Below are positions 16,201-22,565 of a stretch of DNA of 22,565 bases, piece after piece (within the stretch, counting starts at the first letter, position 1; every line of letters starts with the position of its first letter). The notes beneath the pieces were generated by a model, which made no database searches, had not been told where the DNA came from, and was given only the letters and a program-made list of their open reading frames with translations. This DNA comes from a virus. The stretch is from IMG/VR virus record IMGVR_UViG_3300009509_001471, positions 1 to 22,565 of that record; one strand, written 5' to 3'. The position numbers and the translations under genes are program-made.

Positions 16201-17060
16201 CCGATCTATCACGGCAAGGTTTTGAGAGCCGTCAGGCATGGCAAATGTACAGTATGCAGTTCGGCAGGGAAAATGCCCTGCTGCAACGCCAATGGACACA
16301 GGCCGACTGGCAATACTCCGACCAGATGCGCGGTCTCCAGTTTGGCTGGGGCATGGAGGATATCAACGAGCAGATCAGGCGTTCAACCGGATACCAGAGA
16401 CGCCAGCTGATCAAGCAACGCGAGCGCATGGTGCTCACACAGAACCTTGAAGAAGGCCACATCGACGAACAGCGCGAGCGCCAGGAAGAGATGTGGGCCC
16501 GCGAGGATGAGCACTACGAGAAACTGAAGACATATACCGAGCAGCAGATGGCGCTCGAGAAAGAACAGTTCGAGCTCAACGAAGACCAGCGCAAACAGTT
16601 AATGGAGCTTGACCGCGAGGCATTCGAGGCGCAAGAGAAATATCGCCAGGAAATGCAGGCGTTCGAGAAGGAACAGTTCGAACTGAGCAAGCAACAGCGC
16701 CAAGCACTTTACGAGCTAGAACGCGAAGAACTTGCCCGCAGGCAAGAAGAGTACATGCGCCAGTATGCCCTGCAGGAGCAGATCATCAACCTGCAACGCC
16801 AGCACCAGCAGGAACAATGGGACTTCCAGCAGCGTTCGCTCGACATCAACCGCATGATCGCAGACGAGAACTGGAAATACCAAATGGAACTGGCAAACGT
16901 TTCTAATTTGTACAGTGCAATTGTAGGCCACTTCCAGATGATGTCTGCTTACGATCCAACATTCCAGCTCAGCCAACTGGTGGGCTTTATCCAGCAGATC
17001 AACAGCCTTGATCCATACAGGTTAATGCTGCTCAGCAACATAATGGCGACAATGAGATGA
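10257..17060 (+). CDS. Tail tape measure protein, 2267 residues
   Basis: This is the longest gene in the window. It lies directly after the frameshifted chaperones, and AAGG at 10247-10250 serves the ATG. Residues 1 to about 1215 are a hydrophilic region without recognised motifs, with a Pro-rich linker at about 867-890 (P-P-T-P-P-A-P-P-A-P-P-P). A Gly-rich linker lies at about 1217-1250. A hydrophobic Ala/Gly block at about 1340-1405 (G-A-G-M-I-A-L-G-A-G-A-V-A-S-L-A-G) is typical of tape measures and could help DNA cross the membrane. Helical Met/Gln-rich sequence follows, then a long Gln/Glu/Arg-rich coiled coil at about 1880-2210. The family sets tail length at roughly 0.15 nm per residue, so the full protein would imply about 340 nm if all of it acts as ruler. 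The stop overlaps the next start (ATGA). Confidence 0.9.
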   Translation: MARDPLVDDIIAGFRDYSKGGIYLPEQLQNEVARVLGELYQEHYEASAITDAEGKTESIYSWLKSSRGLSAVSEIAGTDVTGMLKQLPGLNVSSDPGNVPNWIARSVGVPKSGRLEDSPFYNPSVGTFEYQGQQRIPIPQEIRAGYWNKTRQGLLSFQNAQTGSDLTRLLLESSRGIIAQSAAFGVRERGLDPTEALTRSSLNLSYRMATFSPTYQQGTQTKQSSWPMWAAFGGRQTNTDMIQEATERKRLNIVSLDALGGEGTYYAGQNIQVEQLSYIDRQTNKWVFPSLLTTTGRLHTQGGTQFANVVFDPFGQGKKGYKPLELSARDVRSIGYYVSHGNVDVFAREGRAPGRTSNLDKVLQYMQAEIPEWTERRHALTDEAESEIEFNYRGGGGRGDFTQEEANIAYLQRRLDERNARVRREGITTWEDPQGNPITGDILNAPDPRARTTFVTTGGREIYEDPFGDTGYDASLRVNYGYKQKGGRWIARWGAGKGPANPMEAFEQGKVTHGLVFRSQDRDLIRSLEKGEELTLRGHDLAITGTVSGRAVFGEDISDERLEKISKATGIAPGYIREQLKRSGEGIAYRFNPELVEPIDEDVMNMTPAEYAEFSRQKKLEAAEALASASDTPGSIAAKNILASREGKPGQFRDEYEQIDPQMAAMERAMYAKLRPGVPVQGSRGIPNMPSEPPFEPTEADMAWLREQEAAGAAPTHVDPRRLYKRPSELLYKHTKGIAKYAPTEATQPPLPGMNVPASEAISRNPLSYESWVSGEASRVLYKGERLRDVVGNLSKPDQSNIVSFIRSQRHADRVNEALDAAYRADRIEAAGGDPGRVTPRRSEADVSRAMRDYADTPLAGTGDAGNQPPQEPPTPPAPPAPPPDDEGRRRSNPPELGDTSGSFIYNGQEWINQEAEPEEVERIKTLMRRRRSGVTFQELANEAPQPSQYAESMVPSQAEGGRSWQSITDEQFRKFVATGASRADPTWLAGKYQDKPPHSLLGTPHVAKKDELGGIEELEFVEPNSIVRGRHQFTEREDYWGRRFKILSPEQEGLTTKTSSAVIGQAYHLFQSSLGSALMGADTSQGGQNAIANLRASIDKYANDYVKQMIKDAGTDPEAIRQASETGDKIKTLVREFTDETLDQAVREGKSEKFGDLDWRGIQSTRLYKGSDIRRLAQAYPEFGDWVEEQGGVSAVLKGRPQTFTTLKGRNLTVGMGGWDDTGGDFGGPGGGGPPGRGPTGRGGLWGGRMGSLLYGAYVGKRLWSWTAGASIQEAEAYGQYVSSMAPSIGGIAAMQPTGYEARQQLGRMWMAEGAYEQFGGFSTGLYSLSGGSTFVPRTAAGLKLAGGLAAGGYTTAVGASVMAQMGGGGATMAAGGAAAGAGMIALGAGAVASLAGMEVYNAFFKPEGMQNMTFGNIFQNFLTEYQYNLAKTKYGIENPLEAIKSKLPVFGTQAAAKQLMEQDYLSREAYYSFVAARAPINQELEQLKETTSIVSAITGSKPEEIQPFVRNISRITGGMDQPMFEQMAMAAQGMGMTFGEYSQMFASTISTMGIRSGTDQARYVAQQFAGFQGFEEAEAFAAKQSVYARYGAMLSPYSSSSAEATRLARTYGIETMAQAQGLTSLAAVANMYGMDLAEVVSTSTMHERDGRTVTARRTVGDELAEMSARLGPVRSMVAGQAADFLTGYGVPIQEALGFVEQYGVQDRRQWGRAQTMIQMAGQYTNDLSQEAMGRLAEAGMKLTEYQTGQIGSILQRVAPGTSGDNLAQLAEILASSGMSNADMFRLNNMMSGDIKAWSYDAFQRGTYQGRFTDMAGRPIYMSSLNDFMQMSNAQFNAGNPYARAGYDTYGFLGMQSVGDTQAAQAWMEGGQLGREMLHRQRMRGYDVMRMDLAQEQLTSDIGYTQQMWGLQDQQRALSHQSQLASFGAAWRRLDVNQAYGLAQEDLSFRQMMARHQYGDITAGINLRRLDLREYFGERQADLSRQGFESRQAWQMYSMQFGRENALLQRQWTQADWQYSDQMRGLQFGWGMEDINEQIRRSTGYQRRQLIKQRERMVLTQNLEEGHIDEQRERQEEMWAREDEHYEKLKTYTEQQMALEKEQFELNEDQRKQLMELDREAFEAQEKYRQEMQAFEKEQFELSKQQRQALYELEREELARRQEEYMRQYALQEQIINLQRQHQQEQWDFQQRSLDINRMIADENWKYQMELANVSNLYSAIVGHFQMMSAYDPTFQLSQLVGFIQQINSLDPYRLMLLSNIMATMR
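16557..16772 (+). repeat. Tandem 108-base (36-residue) coiled-coil repeat in the tape measure gene
   Basis: Two adjacent 36-codon units begin E-K-E-Q-F-E-L at 16557 and 16665 and share Q-R-[KQ]-[QA]-L near residue 13 and a [DE]-R-E core. The third base often differs between units, so the duplication is not recent. A unit of 36 residues does not fit an integral number of heptads, but it is close to whole helical turns. Confidence 0.7.
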
Positions 17061-17431
17061 ACGACTATATACAGCTAAATTCGAAATACTATCCAACATC
17101 GGCAAAAGCGTGGGAACCGTCCATCCAGAAACCGAGCACGTTCCGCCTGCTTCTCAATGGGAACACCGATACCACCTACGGCGCCGCCAACCTGGCAATG
17201 TGGGAAGGGGAGATCGTGGTGAAACAGGGCGAAAGCCGCACCAACTACGGGACACCATCCGACCTGGAAAGCGCGCTTAACACAAAAGGCAACATAACAT
17301 TTGTCGACCATTACGGAACTTCATACAACGTCGCAGTCCAAAGCTGGCGCAGGAGATCGCTAAGTCCAAAATGGGACGGCTCAACAAACCGCCACCATTA
17401 CATAGTACAGCTAAAAGGTAAATCGGCATGA
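17057..17431 (+). CDS. Small tail protein between tape measure and hub
   Basis: The 124-residue protein starts in the tape measure stop and its stop overlaps the next start (both ATGA). It is Trp/Tyr-rich with several likely beta strands. It contains G-E-I-V-V-K-Q-G-E-S, a late F-V-D-H-Y-G-T-S-Y-N-V-A-V and L-S-P-K-W-D-G-S-T-N, and ends with Y-I-V-Q-L-K-G. Small beta proteins in this position often serve as distal tail or hub accessory proteins; the length is short for a full Dit protein. I do not recognise the family with certainty. Confidence 0.5.
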   Translation: MNDYIQLNSKYYPTSAKAWEPSIQKPSTFRLLLNGNTDTTYGAANLAMWEGEIVVKQGESRTNYGTPSDLESALNTKGNITFVDHYGTSYNVAVQSWRRRSLSPKWDGSTNRHHYIVQLKGKSA

Positions 17432-20400
17432 GAAGTGTAGACGCGGCAGTCATGTCAAATCGCGATAGCGACAGGCAGGTTGATGGTTACATCACGGTAT
17501 ACAAAGATCGCCTGACGTGGACAGAGATGTCCCAGAGAACCATAGACAGTTCGATCAGCGCCAACATATACTCCATGGACGCATGCGAATACAATGGAGG
17601 GATTTTACGCGTCGCATCCGTAGGCGCGTCCTACTCAACCCAGTATCTATACGTGCAATATATTGCAAACCCAACATCGACACCATGGCCAAGCTGGGTG
17701 AGCGCAAACATCCATCTAGCTTACTACACAAGGCCGGGAGTGAGAGGGAATAGAATTTGGTTCCTAGAATATGGTGCATCAGAGCCAACACTGAAATACG
17801 GTGACTGGAACACAGGCACTGGATCCATGGGCACAACCGTATCATTTGATGACGTGAACATGACCTGGCCACTCACAAATGACACTCCGTGCGCACTCGC
17901 ACCAGTCAACACCCAGGAAGCTTACATGATGAGGCAGGCGGCCTCTTCAGACAGTTTCAAATACGGCAACATCGCCTACCTGAAATACAACTCCAGCTCA
18001 ACGGACTACACATACAGACTGGCTGCAATGCGCGTCTACGGCGAGAACACTATCCGCCACTTTGATGCCGAACGCATCACAATTGGATCAAAAGCCATGG
18101 ACTATGTGTTGTACACAGACGAGAACGAGAAGAGAACCTGGATCATCTCCGCAGACGAAGGTTACGCCTACTCAAATCCTAAACCGGTTGTCCCGCTGGA
18201 TGTTGTGGATGATACAACATTATTCACCGCCACAGCACTCGCAACCACTTCCCATCACGGCGAAACAAAACTGGTCGCCACCGGGATCTACAAGCGCACA
18301 AATGGCATGGCCATGCAAGCCTACATGCTGGGCAGTGTCAACGGCTCCACAGCCGGCTTCCTACCATACCCTTCCGGTGTCGGATGGTCAATAGGAAGAG
18401 ACCTTTATGTTGGAACCACAGGCGTAGAGGATTTCTTGCTCAGCGGATCAAACTGCCCAGCACTTGGCGGAAAGATGATGATCTCTGGGAGTTATGTATA
18501 TTATATAGGGCCAGGTGTAGCATATCAGGCAACCAGAACGGCACTTGTTGGCGGAACATCACCTTCAACCACCATGTCTGTAAATAACGCCAGTGTCGTC
18601 CTAGACGGGAGCGGCATGGGGCACGCTGTATTTGATATCCCATCGGACGCCACGCTAACAAATGTAATTGGTGGATCCAGAGTGGTATTCTTCGCTGGAT
18701 ACAACTCCAACTATGCACGCATGGGGACATACGAAGTAGACAACATCGCCACCCAGTACGGAAACGGGAAACTTGTATCAATCGTGTGCAGACCGGTAGC
18801 AATCAAGCGCCTCCAGCAGTGGAGATGTGATGCGTCATTCGACTATTGGTCTCAAGCAAAGCAGCACACAGATGCACCCTCTCTCACGGAGTTGGTCGTC
18901 GCCCAGGGAGAATTTGATGTGGACGGCAGCGGCCATCTTAAAAACGTGAACTTAAACGAACGTGGTATCAAGTACGCAGTTGCCAAGGAAGCGCGCGGAT
19001 ACCACGCAGAAGCAAAATACTACTACCCAACTGACGCAAACCTGCTTCCGGAAGTAGGCGTTATCCTGAACTTCCACATGGAAACACGCTACGAAGCATC
19101 GGAGAGGCTCGGTATAGAGCCAAAGAACGTAGCCGCCAACCAATACGGCTACTACGGCATCATCGTCGCATGGAGCCCCGTAGCACATGGCGGAAACCCT
19201 GGTATTGGGATCTGGTTTGCATACCAGGGCGATGACACCTGGCAACAGTTAACATCATTCTCTCTTTCTGTCCCGGCAGACACATGGTTCTGGATCGGCG
19301 GAGCATACGAAGAAGGACAGATAAGAGCCTATTACAGGCTGCACAGCAGCAACACCTGGACAACTGTGGGCACAGCCGCATTCGCTTATGCAAGCGGCAG
19401 CAACCACTACATGCCGCATTACAAATACAACACGGGCAGAGCCGGCTTAATTATGAAGAGCCACGACAACACGCTCTCAACCAGCAACAGGGTCATCTGC
19501 GATACCGTGAACATCTACTCGACTGAGCCAGAGTGGTCATTCTCTGCAATGGCAGCAGAACTGGCAATGAAAGCTGGAATTGTGACTGCAACCCCGGAGA
19601 CAGTATACGATGGGACATCCACAATAAGCTGGTCACACTCAGGATGGAACCTAACCAGTAACTCCACCCAAAAACTCAAGGACGGAGCCGGGATACTACA
19701 CTTCAGAATTACATCTGGGACTGAGATTGGTGTAGCTGGGCTCACATCCGGTGGATCTCTAGGTGGGAGTGTGAACGGTGGGATCGTCTCAGTAACATAT
19801 AGCAAAGTAAGATACTACACTGTCACAAGCGGCTCAGCAAGCCAAACGTTCGAGTACAACCTGGAAGACTGGCAAGGCGCCAAGGGATGGGTATCCGTGT
19901 CATGGCAGGAAGACTTTGTCACACTCTACGTCAATGGCAGGTACGCTGGATCGTTCTTTACAGGGATAAAGCCATTAAGCCTGCAATATGTTTCAAACGG
20001 GAGCGCAACATTCTATCCATACTGGGAAGAGATCGATTTGAGGGTTGACAACTACATATTTGACATGGGCCAAACTGGAGAACAGCTCCTGCGCAACCTC
20101 ATTCGCCAGAAGAGAATTTTCTTCCAGGACACAAATTACGGCAACTTAAAGTATTTCAGAAACAAGACCGAAATTAACAACGGATCTCCAGACAGCATGT
20201 CCGTGAGTGCTGCAATAAGTGATATGGACAGCAATAGGATAACCAGGGTTCGCCTTGAGGGTGCAGAATTCTCAGAAGCATTTGACGAAACCGTGATGAA
20301 CAACTATGGCAATATCTTCTCACTCGCCAATGCTGAAGAGCTGAACACACAGGAAGAGTTTGACAGCGAAGTCCAGCTGATACTCGACGACTTTGTGAGA

Positions 20401-20598
20401 GCCAGCGAGCAGACCACCCTCGTCGCCGCCGCGGATCCAAGGATAGAACCAAACGACATCTACGAAGCACGCGTATATTACGATGCAACTAACTACGAGT
20501 TCAGGCACCTGCATGTAAAGCAGATCGAGTTCAGACTTAACATCACAGAAAACTCGGCTGCATTTGATATGAACGTCATCGCGGAGAGCGGATCATGA
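17428..20598 (+). CDS. Large tail hub-like protein with lectin-like insertions
   Basis: This 1056-residue protein starts in the previous stop. Residues 1 to about 350 contain repeated strand-rich units with many Trp and Tyr and could form a beta-propeller. Residues about 466-700 (F-D-V-D-G-S-G, then Y-G-I-I-V-A-W and P-A-D-T-W-F-W-I-G-G) look like a concanavalin/LamG-type beta-sandwich. A second such unit at about 730-875 has W-V-S-V-S-W-Q-E-D-F-V-T-L-Y-V-N-G-R-Y-A-G-S, a close match to the LamG strand motif. Residues about 875-1055 (G-Q-T-G-E-Q-L-L-R-N-L-I, then D-P-R-I-E-P-N-D-I-Y-E-A-R-V) resemble the last part of tail hub (gp27/Tal-type) proteins. The likely role is the tail-tip hub with sugar-binding domains for host contact. 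Domain limits are estimates by eye. Confidence 0.65.
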   Translation: MRSVDAAVMSNRDSDRQVDGYITVYKDRLTWTEMSQRTIDSSISANIYSMDACEYNGGILRVASVGASYSTQYLYVQYIANPTSTPWPSWVSANIHLAYYTRPGVRGNRIWFLEYGASEPTLKYGDWNTGTGSMGTTVSFDDVNMTWPLTNDTPCALAPVNTQEAYMMRQAASSDSFKYGNIAYLKYNSSSTDYTYRLAAMRVYGENTIRHFDAERITIGSKAMDYVLYTDENEKRTWIISADEGYAYSNPKPVVPLDVVDDTTLFTATALATTSHHGETKLVATGIYKRTNGMAMQAYMLGSVNGSTAGFLPYPSGVGWSIGRDLYVGTTGVEDFLLSGSNCPALGGKMMISGSYVYYIGPGVAYQATRTALVGGTSPSTTMSVNNASVVLDGSGMGHAVFDIPSDATLTNVIGGSRVVFFAGYNSNYARMGTYEVDNIATQYGNGKLVSIVCRPVAIKRLQQWRCDASFDYWSQAKQHTDAPSLTELVVAQGEFDVDGSGHLKNVNLNERGIKYAVAKEARGYHAEAKYYYPTDANLLPEVGVILNFHMETRYEASERLGIEPKNVAANQYGYYGIIVAWSPVAHGGNPGIGIWFAYQGDDTWQQLTSFSLSVPADTWFWIGGAYEEGQIRAYYRLHSSNTWTTVGTAAFAYASGSNHYMPHYKYNTGRAGLIMKSHDNTLSTSNRVICDTVNIYSTEPEWSFSAMAAELAMKAGIVTATPETVYDGTSTISWSHSGWNLTSNSTQKLKDGAGILHFRITSGTEIGVAGLTSGGSLGGSVNGGIVSVTYSKVRYYTVTSGSASQTFEYNLEDWQGAKGWVSVSWQEDFVTLYVNGRYAGSFFTGIKPLSLQYVSNGSATFYPYWEEIDLRVDNYIFDMGQTGEQLLRNLIRQKRIFFQDTNYGNLKYFRNKTEINNGSPDSMSVSAAISDMDSNRITRVRLEGAEFSEAFDETVMNNYGNIFSLANAEELNTQEEFDSEVQLILDDFVRASEQTTLVAAADPRIEPNDIYEARVYYDATNYEFRHLHVKQIEFRLNITENSAAFDMNVIAESGS

Positions 20599-22565
20599 AC
20601 AACCCAGTAGAGCTGACAAAACTTCTACAAAGGATAGCAGAAGGCATGCGGGACACAAAACCAAAGCTCGCCACCGCATTATCCGTAGAAGGGACAACCG
20701 CCGCCATCCAGTTAAAAGGATCTCCCTCTGTCTTACATGGGGTTAAGGTACTTGGCAATCCGGACGGCATCCGCAATGGCGACGAGGTCGCACTCGTATG
20801 GGATACCGACAAAGACGGCTACCCAGTTCCCTCCGTGATCGCCCCGAATTCCAGCTGGGCGACCGCTTCCGATGCCGGAACCTCAGACCACGGGGAACTG
20901 ACAGGCCTATCGGACGATGACCACCCACAATATGCCGCCCTAGCACAAGCCGAGAGCATCACAGCTCAATGGCAATTCGCACCGGACGCCGCCCAGGCAC
21001 CTTTTACACTCAACGCGAACGCACAGGGACAGCTGGTAACAGGACTTAACGCGGACAAACTTGATGGATACGAGGCTTCCGAGCTGCTGGCAGGAGGTGG
21101 CGGTGCACCGACAGATGCACAATACCTGGCCCTAAATCTTGACGATGACCTCACGGCAGAGAGAGTTCTTACACCTGGAGACGGGATCTCCGGGACGGAC
21201 GGCGGAGCAAACAGCACATACACGCTTGCGGTAGACCTCGCCACTACATCAGGCCTCTCATTCGCAACAGGCGAACTGCAAGTTGACGATAGCTTGGCAG
21301 GCAATGGGCTCAGCATCACCAACAAGGTTATGGCCGTGAACGTTGGGTCACCAAGCGGGCTCACAATATCTGGAGACGCCCTGGTACTGGATGACAATAT
21401 CGCCGGGAATGGACTGTCAATAACGAATAAGGTATTGGCAGTTGGGTCAGGAAATGGCATCACTGTCAACGCCAACACTGTAGACCTGACAACGCCAGGC
21501 ACACTGACAGTATCTACATCGAACTCATCGTCCGGAAACCACACACACGCGATAACATCATCCTCAAGCCCAGGCGCCGCCACATCCATATTAAAGTCCG
21601 ACACAAATGGATACCTGCAGCTTGTCAGGCTGGGGCTTGGCACAACGCCATCATACCCATTACACGTATCAGGCAATGCATACCTGGCTGGTGTTGTTAA
21701 TGATACCTTCACCCTAAACCAGGACGACACCAACACAACCATAAAACTGATCTTCGGGCATCCATCTGACGATGGTGAATTGTGGTGGACGGGTTCAACG
21801 TTCCAATTCAAAGACCCAGTCGCATTTGAAGGGAGCCTCTCATTCGGCCACATCCTCCCGGCAGCCAACGACACCTATGACATCGGCTCCTCCACCCTAA
21901 TTTGGAGAAAGGCATATATCTCCGAGATGGAAGCAGTCCTGTTCTCGCAAAACTCAGTCAACGTACAGGGCGGATGGTTGATGATCCCGCACTCAACCGG
22001 TACACTTGGCGCAGATGTCACCGCTGTCGCCACCAGAATTGACTTCGGAGACAATGCTGGCTCAATTTCCGCCAACGACTTTATCTTGTTGAGAGCAAGC
22101 AACAAAGTGGAGTACGTCAGAGCCACTTCACTTTACTCCGGATCACAATGGAACGTTACAAGAAACTTGGACGGTTCCGGCGCAGATACCTGGCCATCAG
22201 GACATGTATGGGTAAATCTCGGCTACAACGGAGATGGACGCATAGAACTGAACGCGCAGAGCGGCGGGCCCAAAATACAGGTTCTCACCCAGGGCACATC
22301 CTACAACCAGCAAACAGAATATGTGCGCTTTGGAGACCTCACTGGCTGGCAGGCCGCGGGCTTGTCTGGCTACGGATATGCAGTAGGCAATTTCTCTGGC
22401 AATGAGTACGCATACTACTCATCCGCGAGTGGAATGGTCATCCGCGGCACAATCTATGCTGATGACGGACAACTTGCCAGCCTCACGGTTGCTGGAACCC
22501 TAACACTCGGATCAGGTGGTGTTCTTAAATCTGGAGCTACGGGATATAACTCCGGTACAGGCTTC
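20595..22565 (+). CDS. Tail fibre protein, 3' partial
   Basis: The start overlaps the hub stop (ATGA), and the frame stays open for 657 codons to the right edge. Residues about 25-85 may be a small OB-like attachment domain (S-V-E-G-T-T-A-A-I-Q-L and G-V-K-V-L). Next come motifs common in phage fibres: D-H-G-E-L-T-G-L-S-D-D-D-H-P-Q-Y at 98-113, A-D-K-L-D-G-Y-E-A-S at 153-162, G-N-H-T-H-A-I at 314-320, and D-I-G-S-S-T-L-I-W-R-K-A-Y-I at 429-442. The last visible segment (G-Y-G-Y-A-V-G-N-F-S, then M-V-I-R-G-T-I-Y-A-D-D-G and G-Y-N-S-G-T-G-F) is also a recurring fibre pattern. The receptor-binding tip and any chaperone or peptidase domain would lie beyond the edge. It is probably trimeric and attached to the hub. 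Confidence 0.85.
   Translation, partial: MNNPVELTKLLQRIAEGMRDTKPKLATALSVEGTTAAIQLKGSPSVLHGVKVLGNPDGIRNGDEVALVWDTDKDGYPVPSVIAPNSSWATASDAGTSDHGELTGLSDDDHPQYAALAQAESITAQWQFAPDAAQAPFTLNANAQGQLVTGLNADKLDGYEASELLAGGGGAPTDAQYLALNLDDDLTAERVLTPGDGISGTDGGANSTYTLAVDLATTSGLSFATGELQVDDSLAGNGLSITNKVMAVNVGSPSGLTISGDALVLDDNIAGNGLSITNKVLAVGSGNGITVNANTVDLTTPGTLTVSTSNSSSGNHTHAITSSSSPGAATSILKSDTNGYLQLVRLGLGTTPSYPLHVSGNAYLAGVVNDTFTLNQDDTNTTIKLIFGHPSDDGELWWTGSTFQFKDPVAFEGSLSFGHILPAANDTYDIGSSTLIWRKAYISEMEAVLFSQNSVNVQGGWLMIPHSTGTLGADVTAVATRIDFGDNAGSISANDFILLRASNKVEYVRATSLYSGSQWNVTRNLDGSGADTWPSGHVWVNLGYNGDGRIELNAQSGGPKIQVLTQGTSYNQQTEYVRFGDLTGWQAAGLSGYGYAVGNFSGNEYAYYSSASGMVIRGTIYADDGQLASLTVAGTLTLGSGGVLKSGATGYNSGTGF
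21285..21443 (+). repeat. Duplicated 35-residue fibre unit
   Basis: The segment starting D-D-S-L-A-G-N-G-L-S-I-T-N-K-V at 21285 recurs 105 bases later as D-D-N-I-A-G-N-G-L-S-I-T-N-K-V at 21390. Such L-x-V and G-L-x-I units are typical of trimeric beta fibre shafts. Confidence 0.75.

Noticed and set aside
20966-21874. 302-residue minus-strand open frame
   Set aside because: It lies wholly opposite the tail fibre gene, whose + frame has several recognisable fibre motifs. No operon context or ribosome site supports the minus frame.

Overview
The window is a structural-gene segment of a tailed phage or prophage, most likely a siphovirus with a long non-contractile tail. Every convincing gene is on the + strand. 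The genes follow the usual order: capsid scaffold, major capsid protein, neck genes, tail tube, frameshifted tail assembly chaperone pair, tape measure, distal tail and hub, tail fibre. Only one tail-tube-type gene precedes the chaperones and no sheath gene is visible, which argues against a contractile tail. No terminase, portal, lysis, integrase, replication or tRNA gene is present; terminase and portal are presumably upstream. Composition is moderate (near half GC by eye) and gives no secure host. An environmental bacterium is likely, but this is not shown by the sequence.

Region 1 (1-5120) holds two very long, low-complexity proteins built from degenerate 21-23-residue tandem repeats (core A-[ST]-x-[IV]-A-S-T-T-[DN]-P-x-V-V-L-G-S-I-T-x-x-P). 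A small Ig-like, baseplate-BppU-type protein follows. The first repeat gene runs in from the left edge, and its C-terminal domain is split by an apparent +1 frameshift. The second repeat gene carries a homologous copy of that domain at its N-terminus. These look like fibre or decoration proteins of unknown role.

Region 2 (5121-5244) is the largest gap between genes. It is AT-rich, with clustered TTGTAA/TTACAA half-sites, a possible promoter and a terminator-like hairpin. It probably separates the repeat-protein operon from the head operon.

Region 3 (5245-9489) encodes a coiled-coil scaffold-like protein, an N4-gp56-type major capsid protein with a beta-rich insertion, two neck proteins (adaptor-like and tail-completion-like), and a tail tube protein also split by an apparent +1 frameshift.

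Region 4 (9511-22565) encodes a tail assembly chaperone with a textbook -1 slippery site that makes a longer fusion. After it come a strong hairpin, a 2267-residue tape measure protein, a small tail protein, a 1056-residue hub-like protein with lectin-like insertions, and the first 657 codons of a tail fibre that runs off the right edge. Most genes overlap by 1-4 bases (ATGA or TAATG), so the module is tightly translationally coupled. The two apparent +1 breaks stand out against that pattern.
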